A stretch of 64,000 nt of DNA, from contig NZ_CP004393.1 in assembly GCF_000819565.1 (NCBI RefSeq), forward strand, positions 1,302,001 to 1,366,000. Direction: 5' to 3'. The notes under the pieces are model-generated. The model was not told the origin of the DNA. It made no database searches and was given only the letters and a program-made list of their open reading frames with translations. The stretch comes from Celeribacter indicus (GTDB taxonomy: Bacteria; Pseudomonadota; Alphaproteobacteria; Rhodobacterales; Rhodobacteraceae). Of the stretch, positions 37,883 to 47,441 are shown piece by piece; positions within the stretch are counted from its first letter, which is position 1; each line of letters begins with the position of its first letter. Position numbers and translations under genes: made by a program.

Positions 37883-39049
37883 ATGAAACGCGCCCTTCCC
37901 GAGACCCTCGCCCTGTCGCGCGCCTCTTTCGCCGCCCTCGGCACGATGGGCGCGATCTGGGGCGCCTTTGCCGCCATGGTGCCCGAACTCAAGGCCCAGG
38001 CGGGGGCGAGCGACGCGCAATTCGGCACCGCGCTTCTCGGATCCGCGGCGGGCGGGATGGTCGCGATGCTCCTTGCGCCCCGGCTTCTCGCCCGGCTCGG
38101 ACGGGCGACGCTTCCGGTCCTGGGCCTGGCCGCGCTGCTGGCCTCGCAACTGCCGCTTCTCGCCACGCGTCCCGCGGCGCTCTTCCCGGTCCTTGCCTGC
38201 ATGGGGCTCGCGCTTGCGAGTCTCGACGTCTGCACCAACCTGCGCCTCGCCCATCTGGAGGCGCGCCACGGCCGGCACCTGATGAACATGAACCATGCGG
38301 CCTATTCCCTCTGTCTCGGCCTTGCGGCGCTGGCGGTCGCGGCGCTGCGCCGTGCCGGCTGGGGCGTGGCGGATCTGCTTCCGGTGCTTGGCGCCGTCCT
38401 GCTTCCCGTCGTCCTTCTGACGATCGAGCCGCGCGCCGCCTTTGCCGAGGAGGCCGGGAGCGACGCCGGGACGCCGCCCGCGTCACTCCCCTGGGCGGCG
38501 ATCCTGCCGGTCGCGCTCATGCTCTTCGTCGCCTTCCTGTCAGAGAATGCGATTGAAAGCTGGTCGGCGCTGTTTCTCGAGCGCGAGCTGGGCGCCATGG
38601 CCGGCGCCGGCGGCTTCGGCCCCTCCACGCTCGGGTTCACCATGGCCGCCTTCCGCCTCGCCGGCCATCTCTCGACCCGGCGCTTCGGAGAGGCGCGCAC
38701 GCTTTTCTGGTCCGGCGTCTCCGGCATGTGCGGCGCGCTGGTCCTGGCGCTGTCGCCGACGGAACCTGTCGCGCTCGCGGGGATTTGCCTCACCGCCGTG
38801 GGCATGGCCGTGGTCGTGCCCACGGCCACCTCGCTCCTCGGCAAGCGGGTGCACCGCCGCCAGCGCGATCTGGCGATCTCGCGCGCCTGGCTCATCGGCT
38901 TCACCGGGTTCTTCGTCGGACCGACCGCGATCGGGCTGATTTCGGAGCTCCACGGGCTGCGCGTGGCCTTCCTCGCCGTCGCCGGGCTGATCTTCCTGAT
39001 CCTGCCCGCCGTGCGCCTTTTCGGTCGCGTCACATCCAGCGGCCGGTGA
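37883..39049 (+). CDS. MFS transporter
   Basis: This 388-residue protein has about 12 membrane spans and begins [20 protein letters not shown]. The start ATG 37883 follows a GAGAGACA site; an in-frame upstream GTG-rich region is unlikely to be coding. The first loop ([17 protein letters not shown]) is a weak MFS motif A. The protein resembles the YbjJ/fucose-permease-like branch ([27 protein letters not shown]). Its substrate is unknown. The last 20 bp overlap the 3' end of the convergent lactate dehydrogenase gene. Confidence 0.8.
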   Translation: MKRALPETLALSRASFAALGTMGAIWGAFAAMVPELKAQAGASDAQFGTALLGSAAGGMVAMLLAPRLLARLGRATLPVLGLAALLASQLPLLATRPAALFPVLACMGLALASLDVCTNLRLAHLEARHGRHLMNMNHAAYSLCLGLAALAVAALRRAGWGVADLLPVLGAVLLPVVLLTIEPRAAFAEEAGSDAGTPPASLPWAAILPVALMLFVAFLSENAIESWSALFLERELGAMAGAGGFGPSTLGFTMAAFRLAGHLSTRRFGEARTLFWSGVSGMCGALVLALSPTEPVALAGICLTAVGMAVVVPTATSLLGKRVHRRQRDLAISRAWLIGFTGFFVGPTAIGLISELHGLRVAFLAVAGLIFLILPAVRLFGRVTSSGR

Positions 39050-40193
39050 AATCCTCCGGCACGCGCAACATGTCGCGGTCGAACTCCTGCACCGATTTGC
39101 GTCCGCAGAGCGCCATGGAGATGTCGAGCTCGCGCCGGATCACCTCGAGCGCGGCAGTCACGCCCTTCTCTCCCATCGCGCCCAGCCCATGCACGAAGGC
39201 GCGGCCGATATAGGTGCCTTTCGCCCCCATCGCGAGCGCCTTCAGCACGTCCTGGCCAGAGCGGATGCCGCTGTCGAGATGCACCTCGACGCGGTCGCCC
39301 ACCGCATCCAGGATCGCCGGCAGCATGCGGATCGAGGAGAGCGCGCCGTCGAGCTGACGCCCGCCGTGATTGGACACCACGATCGCGTCGCAGCCGGTCT
39401 TGGCCGCCATCACCGCATCCTCCGGCTCCATCACGCCCTTGAGGATGAGGGGGCCGCCCCACATGTCCCGGATCGCCTCGACCTTCGACCAGTCGAGCCT
39501 GGGATCGAATTGCTGCGCCGTCCAGGTGAACAGGCTCGAGGGATCGTCCACGCCCTTCGCATGGCCGATGATGTTGCCGAAGCCGCGGCGTTTCGTGCGC
39601 AGCATCTCGAGCCCCCATTGCCATTTCGTCGCGAGGTCGGCGATTACCGCGGGGGTCAGTTTCGGCGGCGCGGAGAGGCCGTTCTTCAGGTCCTTGTGGC
39701 GCTGGCCGAGGATCTGAAGATCGAGCGTGAGCACGAGGGCGGAACAGCCCGCATCCTGCGCGCGGCGGATCACGTTCTTCAGGAAGTCCTGGTCGCGCAT
39801 CACGTAGAGCTGGAACCAGAAGGGCTTTGTCGTATGTGCGGCCACGTCCTCGATCGAACAGATCGACATGGTCGAGAGGGTGAAGGGCACGCCGAACTGT
39901 TCCGCCGCGCGTGCCGCCCTGATCTCCCCGTCGGCGCGCTGCATGCCGGTGAGCCCCACGGGCGCGAGTGCGACCGGCATGGCGACATCCTGGCCGATCA
40001 TCTTCGCGGCGGTGCTGCGGCCCTCCATGTCGACGGCCACGCGCTGACGCAGGCGGATCCTGTCGAAATCCGTGGTGTTCTCGCGGAATGTCTGTTCCGT
40101 CCAGGAACCGCTTTCGCAATAGTCGTAGAACATCTTCGGCGTCCGTTTCCTGTGGAGCCTCTTGAGGTCGTCGATACAGGTGATCACGGGCAT
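39030..40193 (-). CDS. lldD: FMN-dependent alpha-hydroxy-acid oxidising protein (L-lactate dehydrogenase type)
   Basis: This 387-residue FMN TIM barrel begins MPVITCIDDLKRLHRKRTPKMFYDY. The active-site His and Arg lie in VVSNHGGRQLDGALSS, and the FMN phosphate end is HLDSGIRSGQDVLKALAMGA. The family oxidises L-lactate, glycolate or mandelate; the LldD-type N-terminus and ADGEIRAARAAEQFGVPF support L-lactate dehydrogenase. No lactate permease or LldR is next to it. Its 3' end overlaps the convergent MFS gene by 20 bp. Confidence 0.88.
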   Translation of the reverse strand: MPVITCIDDLKRLHRKRTPKMFYDYCESGSWTEQTFRENTTDFDRIRLRQRVAVDMEGRSTAAKMIGQDVAMPVALAPVGLTGMQRADGEIRAARAAEQFGVPFTLSTMSICSIEDVAAHTTKPFWFQLYVMRDQDFLKNVIRRAQDAGCSALVLTLDLQILGQRHKDLKNGLSAPPKLTPAVIADLATKWQWGLEMLRTKRRGFGNIIGHAKGVDDPSSLFTWTAQQFDPRLDWSKVEAIRDMWGGPLILKGVMEPEDAVMAAKTGCDAIVVSNHGGRQLDGALSSIRMLPAILDAVGDRVEVHLDSGIRSGQDVLKALAMGAKGTYIGRAFVHGLGAMGEKGVTAALEVIRRELDISMALCGRKSVQEFDRDMLRVPEDFTGRWM

Positions 40194-40377
40194 GGCAGGC
40201 ACTTTCGGAGCGAACGGGTTTGGAACGCGCCCCAGTTCGCACATATTTTTCCCCGGTGAAAGGGCGTTGTCGCCGCATCGGGACAGGTTTCTGTGGCATC
40301 TGCTGCGGAGACGGGGCAGGGTGCGCTCTCGCCACGGCGGGTGCCAGGGGCAGGATAGAGGAAAGGCGGGACCATTC

Positions 40378-41151
40378 ATGAACATCATTCTCATCGGGAT
40401 GCTCGCATCCCTCGGGGCGGGAATGATGACCGGGGTCGGGGCCGTGCCGGTCCTGTTCGGCCGCAGCATGTCGAAACGGACCAATGACGCGCTTCTGGGC
40501 TTTGCCGCGGGGGTGATGATCTCGGCCTCCTATTTCTCGCTCATCCAGCCGGGGCTCGAGGCCGCGGAGGCGCTCTATGGTTCCGTCCTCGCCTCTGCGC
40601 TGATCGCGGCGGGCGGGATCGCGCTCGGGGCGGGGATCGTCGCGCTGCTCAACGAGAAACTGCCGCACGAACATTTCGTGACCGGTCCCGAGGGCGCGGA
40701 TCCCGGCGCGCTTTCGAAGATCTGGCTCTTCATCATCGCGATCACGATCCACAACTTTCCGGAGGGCATGGCGGTCGGGATCGGTTTCGGCGGGGGCAAT
40801 GTCACCAACGGGATGTCGCTTGCCACCGGCATCGGGTTGCAGAACGCGCCCGAAGGCCTCGCCGTCGCCGTGGCACTGCGGGGGCAGGGCTACGGACGCT
40901 GGCGCAGCTTTCTCCTCGCGACGGTGACGGGGCTGGTCGAGCCGGTGGGCGGGCTGCTCGGCGTGGCGCTGGTCCATGCCTCGGTGCATGTCCTGCCCTG
41001 GGGGCTGAGCTTTGCGGCGGGGGCGATGCTCTATATCATCAGCCATGAGATCATTCCCGAAACGCATCGCAACGGGTATCAGAACCAGGCGACGCTCGGC
41101 TTGCTGAGCGGGCTCATCCTGATGATGGTGCTCGACGTGACGCTGGGATGA
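40378..41151 (+). CDS. ZIP-family divalent metal transporter
   Basis: This 257-residue protein has eight membrane spans. Spans 4 and 5 carry the metal motifs HNFPEGMAVGIGFG and LQNAPEGLAVAVAL, and HEIIPETHRNG follows near the end. This is the GufA/ZupT-like group, which imports Zn2+ and other divalent metals. The start ATG 40378 gives MNIILIGMLASLGAGMMTGVGAVPVLF. It is divergent from lldD with a 184-bp gap and has no metal regulator next to it. Confidence 0.9.
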   Translation: MNIILIGMLASLGAGMMTGVGAVPVLFGRSMSKRTNDALLGFAAGVMISASYFSLIQPGLEAAEALYGSVLASALIAAGGIALGAGIVALLNEKLPHEHFVTGPEGADPGALSKIWLFIIAITIHNFPEGMAVGIGFGGGNVTNGMSLATGIGLQNAPEGLAVAVALRGQGYGRWRSFLLATVTGLVEPVGGLLGVALVHASVHVLPWGLSFAAGAMLYIISHEIIPETHRNGYQNQATLGLLSGLILMMVLDVTLG

Positions 41152-41163
41152 ACCGGGCATCGC

Positions 41164-42042
41164 TCAGAGCCTCATGAAGATTGCAAGCGTGTCCTCGAGC
41201 TCCCGGTCGAGAAATTCGATGCCGTAGGACATGTCCTCGAGGACGCGGCGGGTCTCGGCGGTGGCATCGGGGCTGGCGAGCGCGGTAAAGAGCGGGCGCT
41301 GGCCGTTCCAGTCGATCCAGACGGCGGTCGCGGCGGTTTCGAGCTCGGGCGAATTGGGCATCTCGGGCGCCGCGGCCGGGCGCAGGAAGGTCAGGGCGAA
41401 GACGTTGCGGTCGAAGGTGTCGATGGCCTTGGCGAGCCGGTCCGCCTCCCGCGGGGCCGCCTCCCGTCCGCCGGCGAGATCGACGAGGCAGGCGGAGCTG
41501 CCGGCCGCCTGCAACAGGCGGCTCTGTGCGCCGGCGGTGGCGATCACCTGCCCGCGCAGGACCTCCTCCCCGGCGCCGGCGGTCCGGTGGGCCTGTTCGA
41601 TCGCCTCGTGCAGGTCATGCCAGAGGGTTTCGAGCGCGGCGGCGCGCGCCGACAGGGTGACCAGCGTCTCCGTCGTGACCTCGTCCCCGGCAAGCAGGGC
41701 CTGCGCCGGGTCGGTCAGGCGGGTTCGCAGGGCGTTGGCCCGGTCGAGCCGGCCGCGCATGGTCGCGTCGGGCGGCGGGACGCCGAGCGCCGCATCGCCG
41801 TCGTAGAGCGCCGCGAAGCCGCGGTCCATTTCCGCGAGCGTCTCCTGCACCACGCGCTCGTTCTGCGCCAGGGCTATGCCGCTGCGGATGAAGCACATTC
41901 CCCGCACCAGCCGGTGCGCGAGCGCCCCCTGACGCGCGATCAGGCGGGTCTGCTGGTCCGTTCCCATGGCCTCCCCGGCCGCGGCCGGGAGCGCAAGCGC
42001 GATGGCCATCGTCAAAAGCAGCCCGTGCAGGATCCGGTTCAT
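41164..42042 (-). CDS. secreted helical protein, PilJ/NarX-type sensor domain
   Basis: This 292-residue protein has a signal peptide (MNRILHGLLLTMAIALALPAAAG) and a long all-alpha mature part. The segment TRLIARQGALAHRLVRGMCFI resembles the first helix of the PilJ/NarX-like N-terminal sensor domain (type QRMLSQRI). A second similar helix region appears near the end of the protein. There is no transmembrane output domain, so it would be a free periplasmic protein. The start is ATG 42042; a start 18 bases upstream would give a poorer signal sequence. The ligand and role are unknown. Confidence 0.6.
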   Translation of the reverse strand: MNRILHGLLLTMAIALALPAAAGEAMGTDQQTRLIARQGALAHRLVRGMCFIRSGIALAQNERVVQETLAEMDRGFAALYDGDAALGVPPPDATMRGRLDRANALRTRLTDPAQALLAGDEVTTETLVTLSARAAALETLWHDLHEAIEQAHRTAGAGEEVLRGQVIATAGAQSRLLQAAGSSACLVDLAGGREAAPREADRLAKAIDTFDRNVFALTFLRPAAAPEMPNSPELETAATAVWIDWNGQRPLFTALASPDATAETRRVLEDMSYGIEFLDRELEDTLAIFMRL

Positions 42043-42120
42043 GTCGCCCTCCAGAAACACACCTATGTGCCCTGTCTAGGCGATTCGCCTTACCGCGGAT
42101 TTAACGCCCCCACAGCACAA

Positions 42121-42146
42121 GACGCCCGCCTTGCGGGGCGGGCGTC
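42121..42146 (-). terminator. hairpin terminator after the polyamine gene pair
   Basis: A perfect 10-bp stem GACGCCCGCC / GGCGGGCGTC with a 6-base loop lies 27 bp beyond the stop of the carboxynorspermidine synthase gene. On the minus strand it is followed by TTGTG, a weak T-run. Confidence 0.7.
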
Positions 42147-42172
42147 TCGCGATATCGTCGGTGCCGGGGCGC

Positions 42173-43417
42173 TCAGGCGTTCCAGGCCCTGTCCTCGCCG
42201 TCGAGCCCGCCGATGCGCATCCGCGTCGGAAGGCCGAGGCGGTCGAGCAGGGTGAAGAACGGCTTCGGGTCGAGCTCCTCGACATTCCTCATCGTCTTCG
42301 CATCCCATTCGCCCGTGGCGACCAGCATCGCGGCGGCGACCGGCGGCACGCCCGCGGTGTAGGAAATCCCCTGCGATCCGACCTCCTCATACGCCGCCTC
42401 GTGATCCGCGACATTGTAGACGAAGACCTCGAACTCCTCGCCGTCCTTCACACCTTTCACCAGGTCACCGATACAGGTCTTGCCGGTGTAATCGGGGGCG
42501 AGGCTCGACGGGTCGGGCAGCACGGCCTTCACGACCTTGAGCGGCACGACCTCGAGCCCCTCGGCGGTGGTCACCGGCTGTTCGGAGAGCAGGCCGAGGT
42601 TCTTCAGCACCGTGAAGACGTTGATGTAATGTTCGCCGAAGCCCATCCAGAAACGCACATCGGCCTGCGGATAGTTGGTCGCGAGCGAATGCACCTCGTC
42701 ATGGCCCGACTGATAGGCGCGCTGGGTGCCGACGACCGGCAGATCCCAGTCGCGGCCCGAGGCGAACATGGAGGTTTCCTTCCACTGGCCGTCTTCCCAG
42801 TAATAGACGGTGCCGGTGAATTCGCGGAAGTTGATTTCCGGATCGAAATTCGTGGCGAAATACCTGCCGTGGGAGCCGGCATTGATGTCCACGATGTCGA
42901 TGCTCTTCACCTCGTCCATCATGTCGATCGCGAAGCGCGCATAGGCATTCACCACGCCGGGGTCGAAACCCGCGCCGAGGATGGCGGTCACGCCCTTCCC
43001 GGTGCAGAGGTCGCGTTTCTTCCACTCGTAATTGCCGTACCAGGGCGGAGTTTCGCAGATCTTCGCCGGATCCTCGTGGATCGCCGTGTCGATATAGGCC
43101 GCGCCGGTCTCCAGGCAGGCGTCCAGCACCGTCATGTTGACGAAGGCCGAGCCGACATTGATCACGATCTCCGCGCCGGTCTCGCGGATGAGGGCGGCCA
43201 CCGCCGCGCTGTCCATCGCATCGACCTGATGGGCCGCCAGAACGCCCTCCTGCTTCATCGCGCCCTTTTCCCGGACGGACTCAAGGATCGCCTCGCATTT
43301 CGAAAGCGTCCGGCTCGCGATATGGATATCCCCGAGCACATCGTTGTTCTGCGCGCATTTATGCGCCACGACCTGAGCGACGCCGCCTGCGCCGATGATG
43401 AGAACGTTGCGTTTCAA
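42173..43417 (-). CDS. carboxynorspermidine/carboxyspermidine synthase (saccharopine dehydrogenase family)
   Basis: This 414-residue NAD(P)-dependent enzyme has the Rossmann start VLIIGAGGVAQVVAHKCAQN, and SAFVNMTVLDACLETGAAYIDTA. The start is taken as TTG 43417 (MKRNVLIIGAGG), because no ATG lies near this N-terminus and longer forms run towards nspC. The family condenses aspartate semialdehyde with a diamine (putrescine or diaminopropane). The next upstream gene on the same strand is the matching decarboxylase nspC, which firmly supports this role over lysine metabolism. Confidence 0.88.
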   Translation of the reverse strand: MKRNVLIIGAGGVAQVVAHKCAQNNDVLGDIHIASRTLSKCEAILESVREKGAMKQEGVLAAHQVDAMDSAAVAALIRETGAEIVINVGSAFVNMTVLDACLETGAAYIDTAIHEDPAKICETPPWYGNYEWKKRDLCTGKGVTAILGAGFDPGVVNAYARFAIDMMDEVKSIDIVDINAGSHGRYFATNFDPEINFREFTGTVYYWEDGQWKETSMFASGRDWDLPVVGTQRAYQSGHDEVHSLATNYPQADVRFWMGFGEHYINVFTVLKNLGLLSEQPVTTAEGLEVVPLKVVKAVLPDPSSLAPDYTGKTCIGDLVKGVKDGEEFEVFVYNVADHEAAYEEVGSQGISYTAGVPPVAAAMLVATGEWDAKTMRNVEELDPKPFFTLLDRLGLPTRMRIGGLDGEDRAWNA

Positions 43418-43463
43418 CTGTCCAAGACCCCCTTTGGTTCGGGTGGGTGGGTTGTGAGCGGGC

Positions 43464-44558
43464 TCAGCCGAGCGCCGCGGCGAAATCCTCGTAACCGAAG
43501 TCACGCACCAGTCTGACGGAGCCGTCGAGCTCGCGCAGGGCGATCCCCGGCATCTTCACCCCGTTAAACCAGTTCTTCTTGACCATTGTGTAACCGGCCG
43601 CATCGTCGATGGAGATGCGGTCGCCGATCTCGAGCGGGGCCTCGAAGGAGGCATCGCCGAAAATGTCGCCGGCGAGGCAGGTCTTGCCGGCGATCTGGTA
43701 GGCATGCGCGCCGTTCCGCGGCAGTTTCGCGGTTTCGCGGTAGATCAGCAGGTCGAGCATATGCGCCTCGATCGAACTGTCGACGATGGCGATCTTCTTG
43801 CCGTTGTCGATGATGTCGAGCACGGAGACCTCGAGCGTGGTCGAGCGGGTGACCGCCGCCTCGCCGGGTTCGAGATAGACCTGCACCCCCATCGCGTCGG
43901 AGAAGGCCATGAGCCGGTCTGCGAGTTTGTCGAGCGGATAGCCCTCGCCCGTGAAATGGATGCCGCCGCCGAGGGAGACCCAGTCGAGGGTTTTCAAAAA
44001 CGAACCAAAATCGCGTTCGATCCGCGTCAATTGCTCTGAAAACAGGTCAAAGTCGTCATTTTCGCAATTGTAGTGGATCATTACCCCGGTGATGCGGTCT
44101 CTGGCCGCCTCGAGCCGGGCCATGTCCCATTCTCCGAGCCGGGAGAAGGGGCGGGCCGGGTCCGCAAGGTCGAAGCCCGAGGTCGAGAAACGCGGATTGA
44201 GGCGCAGGCCGGTCGCGATTCCCGCGGCCTTCGCGCCGAAGCGGTCGAGCTGGCCGAGCGAGTTGAAGATGATCTTGTCGGCATGGGACACGGCCTCGTC
44301 GATCTCGTGATCGGCCCAGCCGACGGAATAGGCATGGGTCTCCTTGCCGAATTTTTCGGCGCCGAGGCGCAATTCATAGAGCGAGGAGGAGGTCGTCCCG
44401 TCCATGTAATCGCGCATGAAGTCGAACACGGGCCAGGTCGAGAAGCACTTGAGCGCAAGCAGCGCCTTCGCCCCCGAGGCGTCGCGCAGGCGGGCGATCT
44501 TTTCCATGTTCGGAAGAAGGCGCGCCTTGTCGATCAGGTAGTAAGGCGTCTGGATCAT
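43464..44558 (-). CDS. nspC: carboxynorspermidine decarboxylase
   Basis: This 364-residue PLP-dependent fold III decarboxylase has the PLP lysine at Lys37 (LLALKCFSTWPVFD). HYNCENDD, SLGGGIHFTGEGYP and LEPGEAAV are the NspC-specific motifs, and KTCLAGDIFGDASF contains the active Cys and Asp. It decarboxylates carboxy(nor)spermidine to (nor)spermidine. The start ATG 44558 gives MIQTPYYLIDKARL. It is 46 bp upstream of the synthase gene and probably forms a two-gene operon for an S-adenosylmethionine-independent route to polyamines. Confidence 0.93.
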   Translation of the reverse strand: MIQTPYYLIDKARLLPNMEKIARLRDASGAKALLALKCFSTWPVFDFMRDYMDGTTSSSLYELRLGAEKFGKETHAYSVGWADHEIDEAVSHADKIIFNSLGQLDRFGAKAAGIATGLRLNPRFSTSGFDLADPARPFSRLGEWDMARLEAARDRITGVMIHYNCENDDFDLFSEQLTRIERDFGSFLKTLDWVSLGGGIHFTGEGYPLDKLADRLMAFSDAMGVQVYLEPGEAAVTRSTTLEVSVLDIIDNGKKIAIVDSSIEAHMLDLLIYRETAKLPRNGAHAYQIAGKTCLAGDIFGDASFEAPLEIGDRISIDDAAGYTMVKKNWFNGVKMPGIALRELDGSVRLVRDFGYEDFAAALG

Positions 44559-44685
44559 CGCGGTCCCCCCAGCAGACAAAGGAACGGATTGCATAGGGGG
44601 CTGCACTTAGGGCGATTCAGCCGAAAGAACAAGGTATAATCTGCGCTTCCGCAGGAAAATGTATATACGTTCCGGGGCCGCCGGG

Positions 44686-45477
44686 TCAGGCCTCGTGCGC
44701 GCCTTGGGCCAGGGCGGCGACATAGGCCGAGATCTCTGCCACGGAGCGGCCCTGCGCGATCTCGTTCACGATGGCGGAGCCGACGACCGTGCCGTCCGCG
44801 ATCCCGGCGATCTCGCGCGCCTTCTCGGGCGTCTTCACGCCGAAGCCGACGACCACCGGGAGATCCGTATGCGCCTTGATCCGCGCGACCTCCGGGGCGA
44901 CATCGGCGCCGGAGGCCTCTGCCGCGCCGGTGATGCCGGTGATCGAGACGTAATAGACGAAGCCCGAGGTGTTGGTGAGCACCTTCGGCAGGCGCGCGTC
45001 GTCGGTCGTGGGCGTGGCGAGGCGGATGAAGTTGAGCCCCTGTTTCTGCGCCGGGATACAGAGCTCCTCGTCCTCCTCGGGCGGCAGGTCCACGACGATC
45101 AGCCCGTCGATGCCCGCCTCCACCGCCTCCGCGAGGAACCGCTCGACGCCGCGCGCATAGATCGGGTTGTAATAGCCCATGAGCACGATCGGCGTCGTGT
45201 CGTCGCCCTCGCGGAAGGCGCGGGCGAGATCGAGCGTCTTCGCGAGCGTCATGCCCTGGTCGAGCGCGCGCTGACCGGCGAGCTGGATCGTCGGCCCGTC
45301 GGCCATCGGATCGGTGAAGGGCAGGCCGAGCTCGATGATGTCCACCCCCGCGCCGGGCAGCGCCCTGACGATCTCGAGCGAACGCGCCGCATCCGGGTCG
45401 CCCGCCATCACATAGGCGACGAAGGCCTTGCGCCCCTCGGCTTTCAGCGCGGCGAATTTGGCGTCGATGCGGGTCAT
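44686..45477 (-). CDS. trpA: tryptophan synthase alpha chain
   Basis: This 263-residue TIM barrel splits indole-3-glycerol phosphate. Catalytic Glu and Asp are in [17 protein letters not shown] and [12 protein letters not shown]. The start ATG 45477 gives [28 protein letters not shown]. It is separated from trpB by 10 kb and lies on the other strand, so subunit balance must be set by separate promoters. Confidence 0.96.
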   Translation of the reverse strand: MTRIDAKFAALKAEGRKAFVAYVMAGDPDAARSLEIVRALPGAGVDIIELGLPFTDPMADGPTIQLAGQRALDQGMTLAKTLDLARAFREGDDTTPIVLMGYYNPIYARGVERFLAEAVEAGIDGLIVVDLPPEEDEELCIPAQKQGLNFIRLATPTTDDARLPKVLTNTSGFVYYVSITGITGAAEASGADVAPEVARIKAHTDLPVVVGFGVKTPEKAREIAGIADGTVVGSAIVNEIAQGRSVAEISAYVAALAQGAHEA

Positions 45478-45547
45478 GGGCGGCACTCCTTCGAAGATGG
45501 CACGAAGGAAGTGCCCCAAATGCCGCAGGATCGCAAGGGGCGCCGGA

Positions 45548-45973
45548 TCAGGCGGGTTCGACGGCGGGCGCACTCGCCGGAGTGGTCAGCACGATCCAGT
45601 GGGTGCCGAAGCGGTCCTTCACCATGCCGAAGCCGGGGGAGAAGAAGGTCTCCTGGAAGGGCTGTACCTTGATCCCGTCCTCGCCCAGTGCCTCGAAGAT
45701 GCGCCGGCTTTCCTCCGCCTCGCCGGTGGAGAGGGTAACCGACACCGCCGCCTGGCTGACGCCCGGCACGCCCGGCGGGAAATCCGAGGCCATCAGCGCG
45801 CCATGCGGCGAGGTGAGCGCGGCGTGCATCACCGCTTCCGACGCGGCGAGCTCGGGCGGGACCTCGGGCATCTGGTTGTAGCCCATGATCTCCAGATCGC
45901 CGCCCAGGATGTCGCGATAGGCCGTCATGGCGGCGCGGCAGGTGCCGGGAAAGTGCAGATAGGGGGTGATCAT
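45548..45973 (-). CDS. PhnB-like VOC family protein
   Basis: This 141-residue protein has the PhnB/glyoxalase-like fold: [24 protein letters not shown] at the N-terminus and [11 protein letters not shown] at the C-terminus. The metal-binding His positions of true glyoxalases are not all kept, as usual in the PhnB group. The enzymatic activity is unknown. It is 70 bp upstream of trpA on the same strand and divergent from ychF. Confidence 0.85.
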   Translation of the reverse strand: MITPYLHFPGTCRAAMTAYRDILGGDLEIMGYNQMPEVPPELAASEAVMHAALTSPHGALMASDFPPGVPGVSQAAVSVTLSTGEAEESRRIFEALGEDGIKVQPFQETFFSPGFGMVKDRFGTHWIVLTTPASAPAVEPA

Positions 45974-46101
45974 GGCATCCTCCTCTTCGCTTTGATCAGG
46001 CCATAATCCTACGCCCGTGCGGGCGCAGGACCAAGCGCGGCCTTGCGCCAGGGCGGTCGCCCGCCTAGAAGCGTCGCGACAGTTTGACGAAAGGCCGGAT
46101 C

Positions 46102-47199
46102 ATGGGGTTCAAAATGGGTATCGTCGGTCTGCCGAATGTCGGCAAATCGACGCTCTTCAACGCGCTGACGAAGACCGCCGCCGCGCAGGCCGCGAATTTT
46201 CCGTTCTGCACGATCGAGCCCAACGTGGGTGACGTGGCCGTGCCCGACCCGCGCCTCGAACGGCTCGCCGCGATCGCCGGATCGAAGCAGATCATCCCCA
46301 CGCGCATGACCTTCGTCGACATCGCCGGGCTGGTGAAGGGCGCCTCCAAGGGCGAGGGGCTCGGCAACCAGTTCCTCGCCAATATCCGCGAATGTGACGC
46401 CATCGCCCATGTGGTGCGCTGTTTCGAGGATGGCGACGTGACCCATGTGGAGGGCCGCGTGGATCCGGTGGACGATGCGCAGGTGATCGAGATGGAGCTC
46501 ATGCTCGCCGATCTCGAGAGCATCGCCAAGCGCCGCGCCAACCTCGTGCGCAAGCTCAAGGGCAACGACAAGGAAGCCCAGCAGCAGGACCGCCTGCTGG
46601 CCGCCGCGCAGGAGGCGCTGGAGAACGACCGCCCGGCGCGCACGGTCGAGGTCTCCGACGAGGATGCGCGGCAGTGGCGGATGCTCCAGCTCCTGACGCA
46701 GAAGCCCATCCTCTATGTCTGCAACGTCGAGGAGGAGAACGCGGCCACGGGCAACGCGCATTCCGAGGCGGTGGCGAGGATGGCGGCGGAGCAGGGCGCG
46801 GGGATCGTCGTGATCTCCGCGAAGATCGAGGAAGAGATCTCCCAGCTCGATGCGGAGGAGGCGGAGATGTTCCTTGCCGAGATGGGGCTCGAGGAGGCCG
46901 GCCTCGACCGGCTGATCCGCGCGGGCTACGAGCTCCTGCATCTCGAGACCTATTTCACCGTCGGTCCGAAGGAGGCGCGCGCCTGGACCATCCGCAAGGG
47001 CACCGCCGCACCGCAGGCCGCCGGCGTCATCCACGGCGATTTCGAGCGCGGCTTCATCCGGGCCGAAACCATCGCCTATGACGATTATGTGCAATTCAAC
47101 GGCGAGACCGGCGCGAAGGACGCGGGCAAGATGCGTGCGGAAGGCAAGTCCTACATCGTGCAGGACGGCGACGTGATGCACTTCCTGTTCAACACCTGA
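46102..47199 (+). CDS. ychF: redox-regulated ATPase YchF
   Basis: This 365-residue Obg-family P-loop protein has the G1 motif GIVGLPNVGKSTLFNAL, G3 DIAGLVKGASKGEGLGNQFL, and a non-standard G4 (NVEEEN) that shifts specificity to ATP. A coiled-coil insert (about 130-200) and a C-terminal TGS domain (TYFTVGPKEARAWTI) complete the family pattern. The start ATG 46102 gives MGFKMGIVGLPN. A GC-rich hairpin follows the stop. Confidence 0.95.
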   Translation: MGFKMGIVGLPNVGKSTLFNALTKTAAAQAANFPFCTIEPNVGDVAVPDPRLERLAAIAGSKQIIPTRMTFVDIAGLVKGASKGEGLGNQFLANIRECDAIAHVVRCFEDGDVTHVEGRVDPVDDAQVIEMELMLADLESIAKRRANLVRKLKGNDKEAQQQDRLLAAAQEALENDRPARTVEVSDEDARQWRMLQLLTQKPILYVCNVEEENAATGNAHSEAVARMAAEQGAGIVVISAKIEEEISQLDAEEAEMFLAEMGLEEAGLDRLIRAGYELLHLETYFTVGPKEARAWTIRKGTAAPQAAGVIHGDFERGFIRAETIAYDDYVQFNGETGAKDAGKMRAEGKSYIVQDGDVMHFLFNT

Positions 47200-47207
47200 G
47201 CCCGGCC

Positions 47208-47230
47208 GCGGTCCGGTCTGTCCGGACCGC
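47208..47230 (+). terminator. hairpin after ychF
   Basis: GCGGTCCGG (47208-47216) and CCGGACCGC (47222-47230) form a perfect 9-bp stem with a 5-base loop 8 bp after the ychF stop. There is no T-run, so it may be a weak or factor-dependent terminator. Confidence 0.5.
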
Positions 47231-47441
47231 CCCTGCCGACCCGGTCGCGGCGCCGGCCCCCGGAGGCCCCACCCCCTCCGCGGGCGCGGAGGCCGTGCCG
47301 CCCCGCGCCCGGCGATCCCGCCCGCGCATGATGCGCCATGCCTCCCGGTGTTGCGCCGCAGGCACCCGGCCGCACGCCTGGTTAGCGCGATCCTAACTGC
47401 TCCCGATCCATCATCGGGCCTCTCACGAACGAGGCTCGAAG

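Noticed and set aside
38302..41160. A 952-codon minus-strand open frame
   Set aside because: It is antisense to the MFS and ZIP genes and overlaps lldD in another frame. It has no domain pattern and only reflects high GC at third positions.
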